From positions 668,308-732,307 of the forward strand of contig NZ_PUGE01000001.1 in assembly GCF_002967075.1 (NCBI RefSeq): DNA of 64,000 nt, written 5' to 3'. Positions 45,909-54,481 of the stretch are shown here, piece by piece. The stretch's first letter is position 1. Every line of letters begins with the position of its first letter. The stretch is from Corynebacterium sp. J010B-136 (GTDB taxonomy: Bacteria > Actinomycetota > Actinomycetes > Mycobacteriales > Mycobacteriaceae). The position numbers and the translations under genes are program-made. The notes beneath the pieces were generated by a model. It was given only the letters and a program-made list of their open reading frames with translations. It ran no database searches and was not told the DNA's origin.

Positions 45909-46823
45909 ATGAAAACCAAATATCTCGCTAGTCTTTTGCTGTCTTTAACCGTTCTCTTGTCCAGCTGTTCACAACCTGAAACTCCCGAAGTAGATACAGC
46001 TAGTGATGAATCCACTTCATCTTCAGAAGCCCCTACTGCAAAAATGGGCGACCTTACTGAAGGAGTTCCCGGACAAGTGGGATTCCAGCATGGAATAGAC
46101 TGCATTGAAGTTGATGATTGCTCAGTATTCTTCACTGTCGAAGAGCTAACGCAATTGAAAGAATGCGATGGTTACCCACTTGAAGCTTCCCCAGAAGATA
46201 CAGACCTGATTAAGGCGACTGTCCGTGTCACCACCAAGGAATCGCAAGATAAGAATTTCGTCCCGGGAGATTTTCCTGTTTGGGCAGACTGGTCTGCGCT
46301 CCTTAACGATGGCGTTAACAAATCACTTGCAGCTTCTGATTCATGTGTAAACGAAGATACCCAACCTTGGGGCCGTCCTCTCAAAACTGGCGATACAGAG
46401 ATTCGCACCCACTATATGGATGTTCCTAAGGACGCAATTGCGCTTCGTCTCACTGACAGCAGAAATGGTGCACGCTGGGAATTTGACCTCGCATCTGAGC
46501 TTAATAAAGCTACGTTCGCAGCAGATACCCCAGCCGAAGCAGAACAAGAGAATGCCCAAGTGCAACAACCTGCGGCGGCCGAACCTTTACCGCAAGAAAC
46601 TCCACTCCCTCAACCGCCTGTGCAGGAAACGCCCATAGAACAAGTCCCTGCTACTCCACCGGTACGCGGTTTCACGGGTGCACCAAGTGTTTCTGAGATT
46701 GAAGAACTAGATAAGACTATTTCCCATTGCGGAGACCCGTCTATTCACGAAACCGGGACGACCTTTTTCACCGATGGTTCAACAGGCTGGACCGAGAACT
46801 GCAGCGCACAGATGCTCGGTTAA
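45909..46823 (+). CDS. Lipoprotein of unknown function
   Basis: Unrecognised lipoprotein of 304 residues. Signal peptide with lipobox VLLSSCS, then a Ser/Glu-rich linker, a folded part with four Cys (GIDCIEVDDC, KECDGY, DSCVNED), and VDDCSVFFTVEELTQL. The region from about residue 205 is Pro/Gln/Glu-rich and likely disordered; a short C-terminal part GDPSIHETGTTFFTDGSTGWT carries two more Cys. Paired with the next lipoprotein gene. Confidence 0.75.
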   Translation: MKTKYLASLLLSLTVLLSSCSQPETPEVDTASDESTSSSEAPTAKMGDLTEGVPGQVGFQHGIDCIEVDDCSVFFTVEELTQLKECDGYPLEASPEDTDLIKATVRVTTKESQDKNFVPGDFPVWADWSALLNDGVNKSLAASDSCVNEDTQPWGRPLKTGDTEIRTHYMDVPKDAIALRLTDSRNGARWEFDLASELNKATFAADTPAEAEQENAQVQQPAAAEPLPQETPLPQPPVQETPIEQVPATPPVRGFTGAPSVSEIEELDKTISHCGDPSIHETGTTFFTDGSTGWTENCSAQMLG

Positions 46824-46858
46824 TCTTTATTTCTATCCCTTTCCAGAAAGTAGCACCC

Positions 46859-47470
46859 ATGCGTAAACTCATCCCTGCAGTCTTTGTGCTCGCGCTCACC
46901 TTGGCTTCGTGTTCCAACCCCAACGGGGTTGCAACCCCTGAAACCAGTAGTACCCCGACTGCGACTGCAAGTTCATCTACCTCCAGCAGCTCAAAGCCCA
47001 CATCCACTACGTCTGTATCGAGCACGTCTGCTGCAGCCGAGCCAACACCTGCAGAGCTCGCTGACAACGCATCTGAGCCAATACCAGCCCTTGAACGACC
47101 GACCGCTGCAGAAACTCCGGAAATTCCATCCTTGCAGGAAGGCTCCATATTCAATGCGCCCGGTGTTGGATACCAATGCCCAGGAACGGATGCCTTTACA
47201 GACGATCCTGCCAACTGCACTTCAGCAAATCTCGGCGGCGACCCAATCTACGACCAGTTATATCCGGGTGGATACCCAGCCAGTGAAGTTCCCTTCGCAG
47301 ATGGCGGCACTTGTGCAGCAGCAATCTGTGGTTACGGTCATGATGAGAACGGAAATCCCAATCCCTCTAGTGGTGAGCTTCAGACAATGCATGGATGCGA
47401 AGAAGGCTACATCACCGACACTGAACTGTGCACCCGAGTATTCGGTAAGGCCGCAGAATACGGCTGGTGA
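46859..47470 (+). CDS. Lipoprotein of unknown function
   Basis: About 203 residues from the ATG at 46859 (the longer frame upstream overlaps the previous gene). Signal peptide with lipobox TLASCS, a long Ser/Thr-rich linker typical of wall-spanning tethers, then a small Cys-containing domain: VGYQCPGTDAF, DDPANCTSAN, GGTCAAAICGYGHDENG and MHGCEEGYITDTELCTRVFG, giving several likely disulphides. Function unknown; it follows the first lipoprotein with 35 bases between. Confidence 0.7.
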   Translation: MRKLIPAVFVLALTLASCSNPNGVATPETSSTPTATASSSTSSSSKPTSTTSVSSTSAAAEPTPAELADNASEPIPALERPTAAETPEIPSLQEGSIFNAPGVGYQCPGTDAFTDDPANCTSANLGGDPIYDQLYPGGYPASEVPFADGGTCAAAICGYGHDENGNPNPSSGELQTMHGCEEGYITDTELCTRVFGKAAEYGW

Positions 47471-47674
47471 TAAACAATTAGCGGTTGATCCAACTCGAAA
47501 TTTCAATAATCAAGAGAAATTAGCGGCTGAGGCTGTCTATATAAGGCTCAAATCTTGCCCATTTGCTTTGCCTGTGGATAACTTCGCCGTTTGGGTGACG
47601 TGTCATGTGAAATTTGGGCAGTTTTTAAAACTTGCTCTGGTGCGGGGTTGCGTTGGTCTTTTAGTGTCGAAGCT

Positions 47675-48829
47675 ATGGACCCATTAATGAAAGCTTTCAA
47701 GCTTCTCACCAGCAACGGCATCGGATTCTTACGCCTGTGCGCTGAGTGCTCACCTTACGACTTAGCCGATGACGGCATTGAAATTTCCTTAGCCAAAAAT
47801 TACGCCAAACTTGCAGACACCCTTTTTAGCCCGTGTGATTCCCCGCGCGTGCAGCAAGATGCTATCGCGCTTGCCGAAGATCGCCAGCTCAGTGTCAACC
47901 ACCTGTTGATGATTAACAAGCACGCCAAAAAGTTGAAAGCCCGCGGCGCGGCCTGGAAACTGCGTGCCGAACTTATCGCTCGTGAAGGCTCTTTAGAAGA
48001 AGTCAACGAATACGCCAAAACCCGCGTCACCGAAGAAGGCGGCGACACCAAAAAGAAACCGGGCGTGCGTCTCGGCCGCGTCATCGATGGCCTGCGCACC
48101 ATTAGTATTACCGATACCCAACGCCGCATTACTGACCTCGAGAAAACGCTTGATGCTGGCATCAAGCACGATGATGGCCAGCCACGCTCCGAAGCATTGC
48201 TCGAGCCTTTCTGGGACTTAGTCGAGGGCAACGGCACCGGGCTTATTAAGCCTGAATACCGTACCGTTATCGCCATAGGTCTTGATGACTTCGCGAAAGT
48301 CTCTTGCGGCGCCGGTGATGAAGTCATCATCGGCCTTTCCGACGGTACAACCATGACTGGTGCAGAGTTCATCAACGCAGCAATGGAAGGCGCACTCGGC
48401 GACAAACTTCACGTCGGGCTTTTCCACCCCACCGCCGGGCCCGTGAATCTTTACGAAGCGCGTTTCGCGTCAGACAAGCTACGAACTTTAGCCATGGCAG
48501 AGAACCTGGTCTGCCCGTGGCCGGACTGCAATGTCCCGGCCGATAAATGCCAGGTCCACCACATCGACGCCCACAAACATGGCGGACACACTAAGCCGTC
48601 GAACCTGACGATGCTGTGTAAGTACCACAACGGCGTCAACGACGATGATGACCCTGGCAAACCCGGGTCACGGAAGAGAAATAGTAAGCGCGGAAAGCCG
48701 AAACGGGGTAAACCGCAACGCGGGAGAATGCAACGCCACCGCGGCAAAGTACGCCTACGCACCCCAGGCGGAAAGCTCGTCGACAACGCTCATGACTTAA
48801 ACAGCATGGGAGCAATGAACCTCATCTAA
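47675..48829 (+). CDS. HNH endonuclease (DUF222-like)
   Basis: Product of 384 residues from the ATG at 47675. The N-terminal 290 residues are helical (NHLLMINKHAKKLKARG, TDTQRRITDLEKTLDAG); the C-terminal HNH nuclease domain shows two zinc-type Cys pairs and the catalytic His in CPWPDCNVPADKCQVHHIDAHKHGG then NLTMLCKYHN. A basic tail (RKRNSKRGKPKRGK) follows. Such genes are present in many near-copies per actinobacterial genome; role unknown. Confidence 0.85.
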   Translation: MDPLMKAFKLLTSNGIGFLRLCAECSPYDLADDGIEISLAKNYAKLADTLFSPCDSPRVQQDAIALAEDRQLSVNHLLMINKHAKKLKARGAAWKLRAELIAREGSLEEVNEYAKTRVTEEGGDTKKKPGVRLGRVIDGLRTISITDTQRRITDLEKTLDAGIKHDDGQPRSEALLEPFWDLVEGNGTGLIKPEYRTVIAIGLDDFAKVSCGAGDEVIIGLSDGTTMTGAEFINAAMEGALGDKLHVGLFHPTAGPVNLYEARFASDKLRTLAMAENLVCPWPDCNVPADKCQVHHIDAHKHGGHTKPSNLTMLCKYHNGVNDDDDPGKPGSRKRNSKRGKPKRGKPQRGRMQRHRGKVRLRTPGGKLVDNAHDLNSMGAMNLI

Positions 48830-49069
48830 CAGCCCAGTCTCCGACTAGGCCTTCCGCGCCATTGAAACAGTTGTGCCCAAAAGCATGGCACACCTGCTTA
48901 ATCACCATGCGGTCTGTGAACGCAGCGACCGCTCGTTTTGGCGATCCTAAGATCAATTTGCAGGATGAGGGCTGCCGACAGAACATAAGCGTTGGTAGTG
49001 CCAAGTCTACCGTGAACTTTATCGACAGCCCGATATCTTTTGCGCTCAGGATCGATTGAAATAGTTGCT
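48830..49069. other. Short intergenic stretch, no gene recognised
   Basis: A minus-strand open frame here (48822–49004) has a loosely protein-like reading with two Cys, but no ribosome site or family match I can name. It might be a transposase relic. Confidence 0.3.
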
Positions 49070-50338
49070 ATGACTACTTCTATTGCGACCCCCGCGGCGT
49101 ATTCGGCCCGCACACCCCGCGCCCGCATTGGCTATCTTGATGCTGCTCGCGCTGTGGCCATCATCGGCATGGTTTTAGCGCATATTGCTGCGTTTGTTGA
49201 GCTTCCAGCTCCTATTGAAAATCTCGTTTCCGGCCGTTCTGCCATCATGTTTGCCATCTTGGCAGGTGTATCCACCACCCTTATCGCGCGCAGCGGCGCC
49301 GTGACTGACCGTGAGCGTTTGGGCTATACCAATGCCGGCAGCTCACGGAATCTACTGGTCCGCGTGGGCATTCTTCTGCTCATTGGTCTCACGCTTCCAC
49401 TTATCAGCGCGGGCCCAATTATTATCTTGTCCACCTACGCCGTGCTTTATCTGCTGGCTATCCCGGTGCTGCGCCTTTCCACCCGCGCCATCACTATTCT
49501 CGCCGCAATCACAGCTTTCGCGACCCCACTTCTATCGTTCTGGCTACGCACCACCTGGCCCGATACCGGTGAGGAAATCATCATTGGTGGCGTGCCCACT
49601 GTCTTAAGTTTCACCAGCGTGGAGAGCACGGTTCAGGCATTTCGCCAGTTGCTTTTCGATGGAATGTACCCCGTCCTCACCTGGATTCCCTTCCTTTTGG
49701 CTGGCATCATCATTGGCCGCTTAATTCTCAATTCCAGGTTTACTGCGCGAGTATCCGCGACCGCCGGCGCGCTTCTAGCGCTAATCGGTTACGGCACCAG
49801 CTGGGCTCTGGTTCACTTCACCGATTTCATGTCCCAGCGCATCGCTGTCTACCGCCAATTTGATTCATCGTTGGCTAATGCTTCTGATGAAGACCTCATG
49901 GACCAGTTCGGAACTATTGCCTATGCCAACTTTGGTGTCACCGATACTAACGACGCCCTCAGCCTCCTACTCGCCGCGCATCACTCAGGTTCCATCACTG
50001 AAATCATCGGTGGCATCGGCTTCACCCTACTGGTTCTGACGGGTCTCGCCCTATTGGACCGCTACACTGGCCCGCTGCTCGCCCCATTTAAAACCCTGGG
50101 CAAGATGCCTCTGACTTACTACATTGCACACGTCATCGGCTTCTTGGTGCTGATGCTTACCGCAACCACCGCACCTTCGCTTGGGATGTGCCTGGTATTT
50201 TTCATCGTCATCCCAATGGTCTTTGCTGCAGCATGGTTCCACTTCTTCCGCCGCGGCCCGCTAGAAGCAGTGCTGCACGCTGCAGCACGTAGGGCTTCCA
50301 CTCCACGACAAGCCAAGCTCGAGACTCAAGTGAAATAG
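49070..50338 (+). CDS. DUF418/DUF1624-like multi-pass membrane protein
   Basis: Membrane protein of 422 residues from the ATG at 49070, with about 11 helices. Start of domain RIGYLDAARAVAIIGMVLAHIAAF resembles DUF1624/heparan-acetyltransferase-like families; the later KMPLTYYIAHVIGFLVLML resembles DUF418. Such proteins are suspected acyl transferases of the envelope. Substrate unknown. Confidence 0.75.
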   Translation: MTTSIATPAAYSARTPRARIGYLDAARAVAIIGMVLAHIAAFVELPAPIENLVSGRSAIMFAILAGVSTTLIARSGAVTDRERLGYTNAGSSRNLLVRVGILLLIGLTLPLISAGPIIILSTYAVLYLLAIPVLRLSTRAITILAAITAFATPLLSFWLRTTWPDTGEEIIIGGVPTVLSFTSVESTVQAFRQLLFDGMYPVLTWIPFLLAGIIIGRLILNSRFTARVSATAGALLALIGYGTSWALVHFTDFMSQRIAVYRQFDSSLANASDEDLMDQFGTIAYANFGVTDTNDALSLLLAAHHSGSITEIIGGIGFTLLVLTGLALLDRYTGPLLAPFKTLGKMPLTYYIAHVIGFLVLMLTATTAPSLGMCLVFFIVIPMVFAAAWFHFFRRGPLEAVLHAAARRASTPRQAKLETQVK

Positions 50339-50350
50339 CCTTAAGTCAAG

Positions 50351-51385
50351 CTATTTCACAGCATGAAGACCCACTGATGGCGGTGCAAGGAGACTGTCTG
50401 GATGAGATAAATCAACACCAGTTAGACGCGGATAGTCCTTCTGGTCAAAGCCTGCTGCAACCAACATGTCTTCAATGGTTGTCATTAGTTGCGGAGATTC
50501 TTGTGGCAGGCGATCGGATACCGGCTCGCGAACCTTCCAGCCTCTCCGGTTCATTGCCTTGTAGAACGCGGTACGTTGCTCGGCTCCAACTTTTCCCAAC
50601 TGATATGCCCGCTCAAATAGCGCCTGCATTGAAACTCCCCACTCAAGTTTCAGAGCTTGGAGACTTGTCAGGTCGATCTTATTCAGATATGGCGCTATCG
50701 CGGTTTCCGGCATCAGAAACTCTGCCGCAAAACGATTTGCCTCGTCTTCCGGATCCTCTGGGATGTACCTCCCGGAATGCATCACAATATGGCCCAGCTC
50801 GTGTGCAATCGTAAGGCGCTTACGGTCGACGGGGAAAGTGCTGTTGATAAGCATTACTGCAACTCCGTCAACAACTTGTGACAGCCCGTCAACTCGTGCA
50901 GTGGAGAAGTCCCTTTCAAAAGCAAATACACCCGCCGCTTCAATCCACTTGTATATCTGGCGGACGGGACCAATGGGCATCGCCCACTGAGCACGAACAA
51001 TCTGCGCTGCACGCTAAGGGGTATAGCCATCATCGGGATCTAGATGTGGGAGGACCAGAGACGGAGTAATATCCAAGCGGTGCGTCAGCAATCCCACTTC
51101 TAGCCTCGTCAAGTTAAGTCGCGCCTCGCATTTAAGCCATTCTCCAACTAGAGCAGTTTTCCGTCGGCGGCATATGCGCCTCAGCCGCGAGAGGGCCACG
51201 TTCAGGACGCTGGACATCCTTAAACGCATCGAAATTCACACCGAGGAGACTGCCAATTTCCTTAAGCGTTTGGTCTTCAATATGCCGTTCGTTGTTCTCA
51301 TACCGTGACAACGCTGCTTGAGTAATACGGAGTTGTCCCGAAAGGTCTTTTTGCGTAATACCGAGGGCAGCTCGAGCAATTGAAA
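50351..51385 (-). pseudogene. XRE regulator–ImmA/IrrE metallopeptidase gene, broken
   Basis: One ancestral gene in three frame pieces. The 5' part (to about 51385) encodes a helix-turn-helix (ARAALGITQKDLSGQLRITQ, SRYENNERHIEDQTLK). After AEAHM a shift near 51170 continues as RRRKTALVGEWLKCEARLNL in another frame, to an in-frame TAG at 51016–51014, after which the same frame reads RAAQIVRAQWAMPIGPV and into a peptidase with the zinc motif HELGH (AHELGHIVMHSG) and EDEANRFAAEFLMP. The IS3 fragment cuts off the start. The 210-codon 3' part could still be made from the ATG at 50980 as a lone ImmA-like protease. Confidence 0.85.
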
Positions 51386-51925
51386 TGAAGTGCCCTGGGT
51401 TTTGTTGCTGGGCGTTTGCCTTGGTTTTTGTTATTTCTCTATCGGGGTTGCTCTGGCAAAATTCTGATTCAATCTCAGCCGGTGTGCGGTAGCCCAACCC
51501 TTGATAAAACCTGGCCTCATTCCACCAGGTAACTCATTTAAATGTCGCAATTTCCACGTCGACAACATTATCCCACGTCCTGGTATGGATGAGCTCATTT
51601 TTGTAACAGCCGTTGACGATTTTTACCAGCGCATTGTCATAAGAACCACCCACCGTCCCGGTGGAAGCAGCGATTTCATGCTCAGCAAGACGCTGGTTAT
51701 AGACAATGCTGACATATTGCAATCCGTGGTCTCAATGGTGAACCAGGCCAGTTGTTTCCTTAGCGCACGCAATCACTTGGTTGAGTGCCTGCACAGGCAA
51801 TGCCGCGGCTCGCGTTGAATCGAACAAGGCCCAGCCGGCAATGCGGCGAGAAAACACATCCGTAACAAAAGCTGTGCACACAATCCTTTTCGGGTTCGCA
51901 CGTAGGCAATATCAGCCACCCCACC
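51386..51925 (-). mobile_element. IS3-family element fragment (3' part of orfB)
   Basis: 540 bp matching the distal part of the copy at 61835–63146 on the opposite strand. The terminal inverted repeat begins TGAAGTGCCCTGGGTTTTGTT (in pieces) at 51386, embedded in the XRE gene. It carries the same two in-frame stops (CAT-TGA-GAC and AAA-TGA-GTT contexts) and lacks the catalytic Glu (DNALVKIVNG), so both copies descend from one already dead element. Homology ends abruptly at about 51925. Confidence 0.85.
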
Positions 51926-52074
51926 GCCGGCTAGCCCAGCGGGGTCTACTGGACCAGCGGATAAAAGCAGGGAGCAGGCAGTCAATACCCGATCAACAAT
52001 GCCAACACTGTGTTCATCATGTACCAGATTCCCTACGCCGCAGCAGGTGGTATGGCTGATGATAAGTCGAGATA
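51926..52074. other. Junk between IS3 fragment and crtR
   Basis: About 150 bases with no homology to the IS and no gene recognised. Open frames on the minus strand have several stops. Likely scar of a deletion. Confidence 0.4.
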
Positions 52075-52665
52075 TCAGTGGTCGCTGGACTCAGTGCGCG
52101 CCCAGTCGGCATTGTCGGGGGAGATGCATTGAGTCATATCTTCCAAGAAATTAATGACTACCTCTCGTTCCTGGGAGGTGAGGCGGGCAGCGGCGTGAAA
52201 TCGTTTCGCCTGTTGCCTGCCCACGGTCTGCATCGCTGAGGCCCGCGTATTTGCAGTCACCTCAATTGCAAAGGCCCGTCGATCTATCGGGTGCACACGC
52301 CGTGTCACATGGCCCCCCTTCTCTAATCGGTTGAGAAGCTTTGTGGTCGATGCCGGCGAGATCGTCAGGTGGCTAGCCAGCATGCCAGGGGTGACAACTT
52401 CTTCCCGGTGAGCTGCCACGATCAGATAGTGCAGCGCCTCCATGTCCTGTTTATTTAGCTTCATGTACTTCTCGGAGGCTTCAGACAAAGACTGTTCCGC
52501 CTTCCGAAGCCTCGACAGCGCCTTCATCAGTGTCCCGATCTGACTGATATCATCCGCAGACACCTCCGAGCGATCCACCAGTTCGCTGTGGGGGTCACCG
52601 GACTCCACGTCGTAAAGATACTGGGAAATAGACTCTTGGGCACCCTGGTCGCTGGTATTCGACAT
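52075..52665 (-). CDS. crtR: MarR-family regulator of carotenoid genes
   Basis: MarR protein of 196 residues with winged helix (MLASHLTISPASTTKLLNRLEKGGHVTRRVHPIDRRAFAIEVT). In C. glutamicum the MarR-type CrtR represses the crt operon and responds to GGPP (known there). Here it is divergent from the idi relic, with two palindromes in the gap. The N-terminal 50 residues before the helices (QGAQESISQYLYDVESGDPH) extend beyond typical MarR proteins. Confidence 0.85.
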   Translation of the reverse strand: MSNTSDQGAQESISQYLYDVESGDPHSELVDRSEVSADDISQIGTLMKALSRLRKAEQSLSEASEKYMKLNKQDMEALHYLIVAAHREEVVTPGMLASHLTISPASTTKLLNRLEKGGHVTRRVHPIDRRAFAIEVTANTRASAMQTVGRQQAKRFHAAARLTSQEREVVINFLEDMTQCISPDNADWARTESSDH

Positions 52666-52710
52666 CTGTGAACCCTACGTTCTGGACATAAAGATGGATA
52701 AATTAACGTG

Positions 52711-52727
52711 TCGTTTATATTAAACGA
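52711..52727. promoter_or_regulatory. Candidate CrtR operator 1
   Basis: TCGTTTA and TAAACGA are perfect inverted arms around TAT, between crtR and the idi relic. Confidence 0.55.
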
Positions 52728-52728
52728 T

Positions 52729-52749
52729 TATTTACCATATTGGTAAATA
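52729..52749. promoter_or_regulatory. Candidate CrtR operator 2
   Basis: TATTTACCA and TGGTAAATA are perfect 9-bp inverted arms around TAT, adjacent to operator 1. The half site TGGTAAATA recurs at 59585–59593, before the fasciclin gene. Confidence 0.6.
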
Positions 52750-52776
52750 ATGATTTCTTCTCTACCAGGGGTTGAT

Positions 52777-52972
52777 ATGAAACTCCCCGAGTTAGTAGTT
52801 CTCCTCGATGACAACGGAAATCCTACCGGTCAGCCGCAGAAAATTGAAGTACACGGGACGGACATTCCATCTTGCCTTTTCATGTTACCTCCTCAACTCT
52901 GCGGGAGAAGTGTTGGTGACCCGCCGGGCACTGACCAAAGACCTGGGCCGGGGGTGTGGGGGACGCCAGCTT
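52777..52972 (+). pseudogene. idi: Isopentenyl-diphosphate isomerase relic
   Basis: ATG at 52777 begins PELVVLLDDNGNPTGQPQKIEVHGTD, the Idi N-terminus. After DIP a frameshift near 52868 moves to LAFSCYLLNSAGEVLVTRRALTK in another frame, and a second near 52936 leads to KTW and a Gly-rich end. The gene stops after about 65 codons, where it abuts the 3' end of crtEb, so the Nudix catalytic domain is lost. A complete idi must be elsewhere in the genome. Confidence 0.85.
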
Positions 52973-52992
52973 TTCCTCTGACCTGTGTCTAC

Positions 52993-53850
52993 CTAAAGAT
53001 AGCTCGACACCAGGGTGATGCTGACAACCGCACCCACCAGGTAGTTCAGCCACAGGAAGACCCGCCAAGCGCGGTTAACATCCTCGCAGGTGAGGTCGGT
53101 GATGTTCCAGAAGCGCAGCGTGTTGGCCACGTATCCCAGGCCGACCAGGCCCACGATCCATGCCGGGGATGGCAGCGCGAAGACGAGCAGTGCGGCACCC
53201 AGATACGCCATTGCGGCCAGCCAGGTGGTCAACCGCGCGCCGAATGCCGTGGCGATGGAGTTCAGTCCGGCCTCCCGATCGGCCTTGACATCCTGCACCG
53301 CCCCCAGTGCGTGACTGGCCGTCCCCCAGATGAAGAAGGCACCGACGGCGAACCAGAAATAGGTGGACACCCCGCTGCCCAGGATCGTCGCGCCGATAAT
53401 TGCCGGGGTGACAAAGTGCGCCGAGGACGTCAATGAGTCCAGTACCGGGCGTTCCTTAAAGCGCAGGCGCGGCGCCGAGTAGGCGATCACTGTGAATATC
53501 GAGACGCTCAGCCACACTGCAGAGACCCAGGTTCCGGCTGCGTAGAGCACGATGAGGAAAGGCACAGTGGTGAGCACCGAGGCCCACAGCAGCGGGGCGT
53601 GCATCTTCCGGGGCAGCAGCGCGCCCTCGATACCGCCCTTTCGGGGATTGAGAATGTCGGACTCGTAGTCGAAGACATCGTTGATGCCATACAGGGCGAT
53701 GTTGTAGGGGATCAGGAAGAAGAACACCCCGAGCCAGAACAGCCAGTCCAGCCCTCCACCGGCCAGCAGGTAGGCCAGTCCGAAGGGAAAGGCGGTGTTA
53801 ACCCAACTAACGGGGCGGGAGGCGGAGAGTACATCGGTGATGATGTTCAT
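52993..53850 (-). CDS. crtEb: Lycopene elongase CrtEb
   Basis: UbiA-family prenyltransferase of 285 residues that adds C5 units to lycopene, giving the C50 skeleton. Prenyl-diphosphate motif YGINDVFDYESDILNP, second Asp-rich motif VQDVKADREAGLNSIATAFG, and about eight membrane helices. Last gene of the crt operon; overlaps crtYf by 4 bases. Confidence 0.92.
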   Translation of the reverse strand: MNIITDVLSASRPVSWVNTAFPFGLAYLLAGGGLDWLFWLGVFFFLIPYNIALYGINDVFDYESDILNPRKGGIEGALLPRKMHAPLLWASVLTTVPFLIVLYAAGTWVSAVWLSVSIFTVIAYSAPRLRFKERPVLDSLTSSAHFVTPAIIGATILGSGVSTYFWFAVGAFFIWGTASHALGAVQDVKADREAGLNSIATAFGARLTTWLAAMAYLGAALLVFALPSPAWIVGLVGLGYVANTLRFWNITDLTCEDVNRAWRVFLWLNYLVGAVVSITLVSSYL

Positions 53851-54143
53851 GCGCGGTTCTTCCTCCGTCCCGGCCAGAAAGCCGGGACGATTAGAGCGAC
53901 GAAGATGGGATAGAAGAAGTCCTCGACCGGCACCAGGCCGATCTGCAGGCCCAGGCGCTGGGCATCGCCATACCCGACCAGCTCACCCCAGATCATGAGG
54001 TTGTCGAAGATCGCGGTGAGCACGAGCAGTACCACCCCGACGATCGCGGTCACCGCTAACTGACGGGGGCCGCTCTTGCGCCGGGCAACCCACAGCACCA
54101 GCGCAAGAACCAGAAAAGGCAGACTGATCAGCAAGTACGTCAT
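53847..54143 (-). CDS. crtYf: C50 carotenoid epsilon-cyclase subunit CrtYf
   Basis: Small membrane protein of 98 residues with three helices, half of the heterodimeric C50 epsilon-cyclase that forms decaprenoxanthin. Sequence GLQIGLVPVEDFFYPIFVALIVP contains the conserved Pro-x-Glu-(D/E) cyclase motif. Overlaps its neighbours by 4 bases on each side. Confidence 0.9.
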   Translation of the reverse strand: MTYLLISLPFLVLALVLWVARRKSGPRQLAVTAIVGVVLLVLTAIFDNLMIWGELVGYGDAQRLGLQIGLVPVEDFFYPIFVALIVPAFWPGRRKNRA

Positions 54144-54481
54144 ACGACCCCTCTCTCATCGTTGGCGCGGCTGGCAAGGAGCAGTCTGGCACCAGAGGTG
54201 AGGTTGAGCGTCAGATAGACCAGGAAGAACAGGAATATCGGCTCCTCAAGTGGCATTTCGGGCGCGAGTACCACCCCGGTCATGTATTCGGAACCACCCC
54301 GGAAAAACGACCCGGTGGCAATTCCCAGGGCATCCCAGACCAGGAAGGCCGCCACCAGGCTCAGACTCAAAACGGCCGCTCGGCGGGTATGAAGGAAGAA
54401 CGCCAGCTTCCAGCGCCAGTCGCACAGGACCATGCAGATCAGCACGGCAATCAAAATGCTCAGGTATGCGAAGGATACCAT
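54140..54481 (-). CDS. crtYe: C50 carotenoid epsilon-cyclase subunit CrtYe
   Basis: Product of 113 residues from the ATG at 54481, which overlaps the crtI stop as TGATG; the longer frame (to 54568) is unlikely. Three helices and the conserved LAPEMPLEEPIFLFFLVY cyclase motif. Works with CrtYf. Confidence 0.9.
   Translation of the reverse strand: MVSFAYLSILIAVLICMVLCDWRWKLAFFLHTRRAAVLSLSLVAAFLVWDALGIATGSFFRGGSEYMTGVVLAPEMPLEEPIFLFFLVYLTLNLTSGARLLLASRANDERGVV

Noticed and set aside
48822..49128. Minus-strand ORFs as a transposase relic
   Set aside because: No catalytic motif or terminal repeat could be named, so left as intergenic.
52750..53436. Plus-strand 228-codon ORF across idi and crtEb
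   Set aside because: It is the idi frame running on antisense into crtEb.
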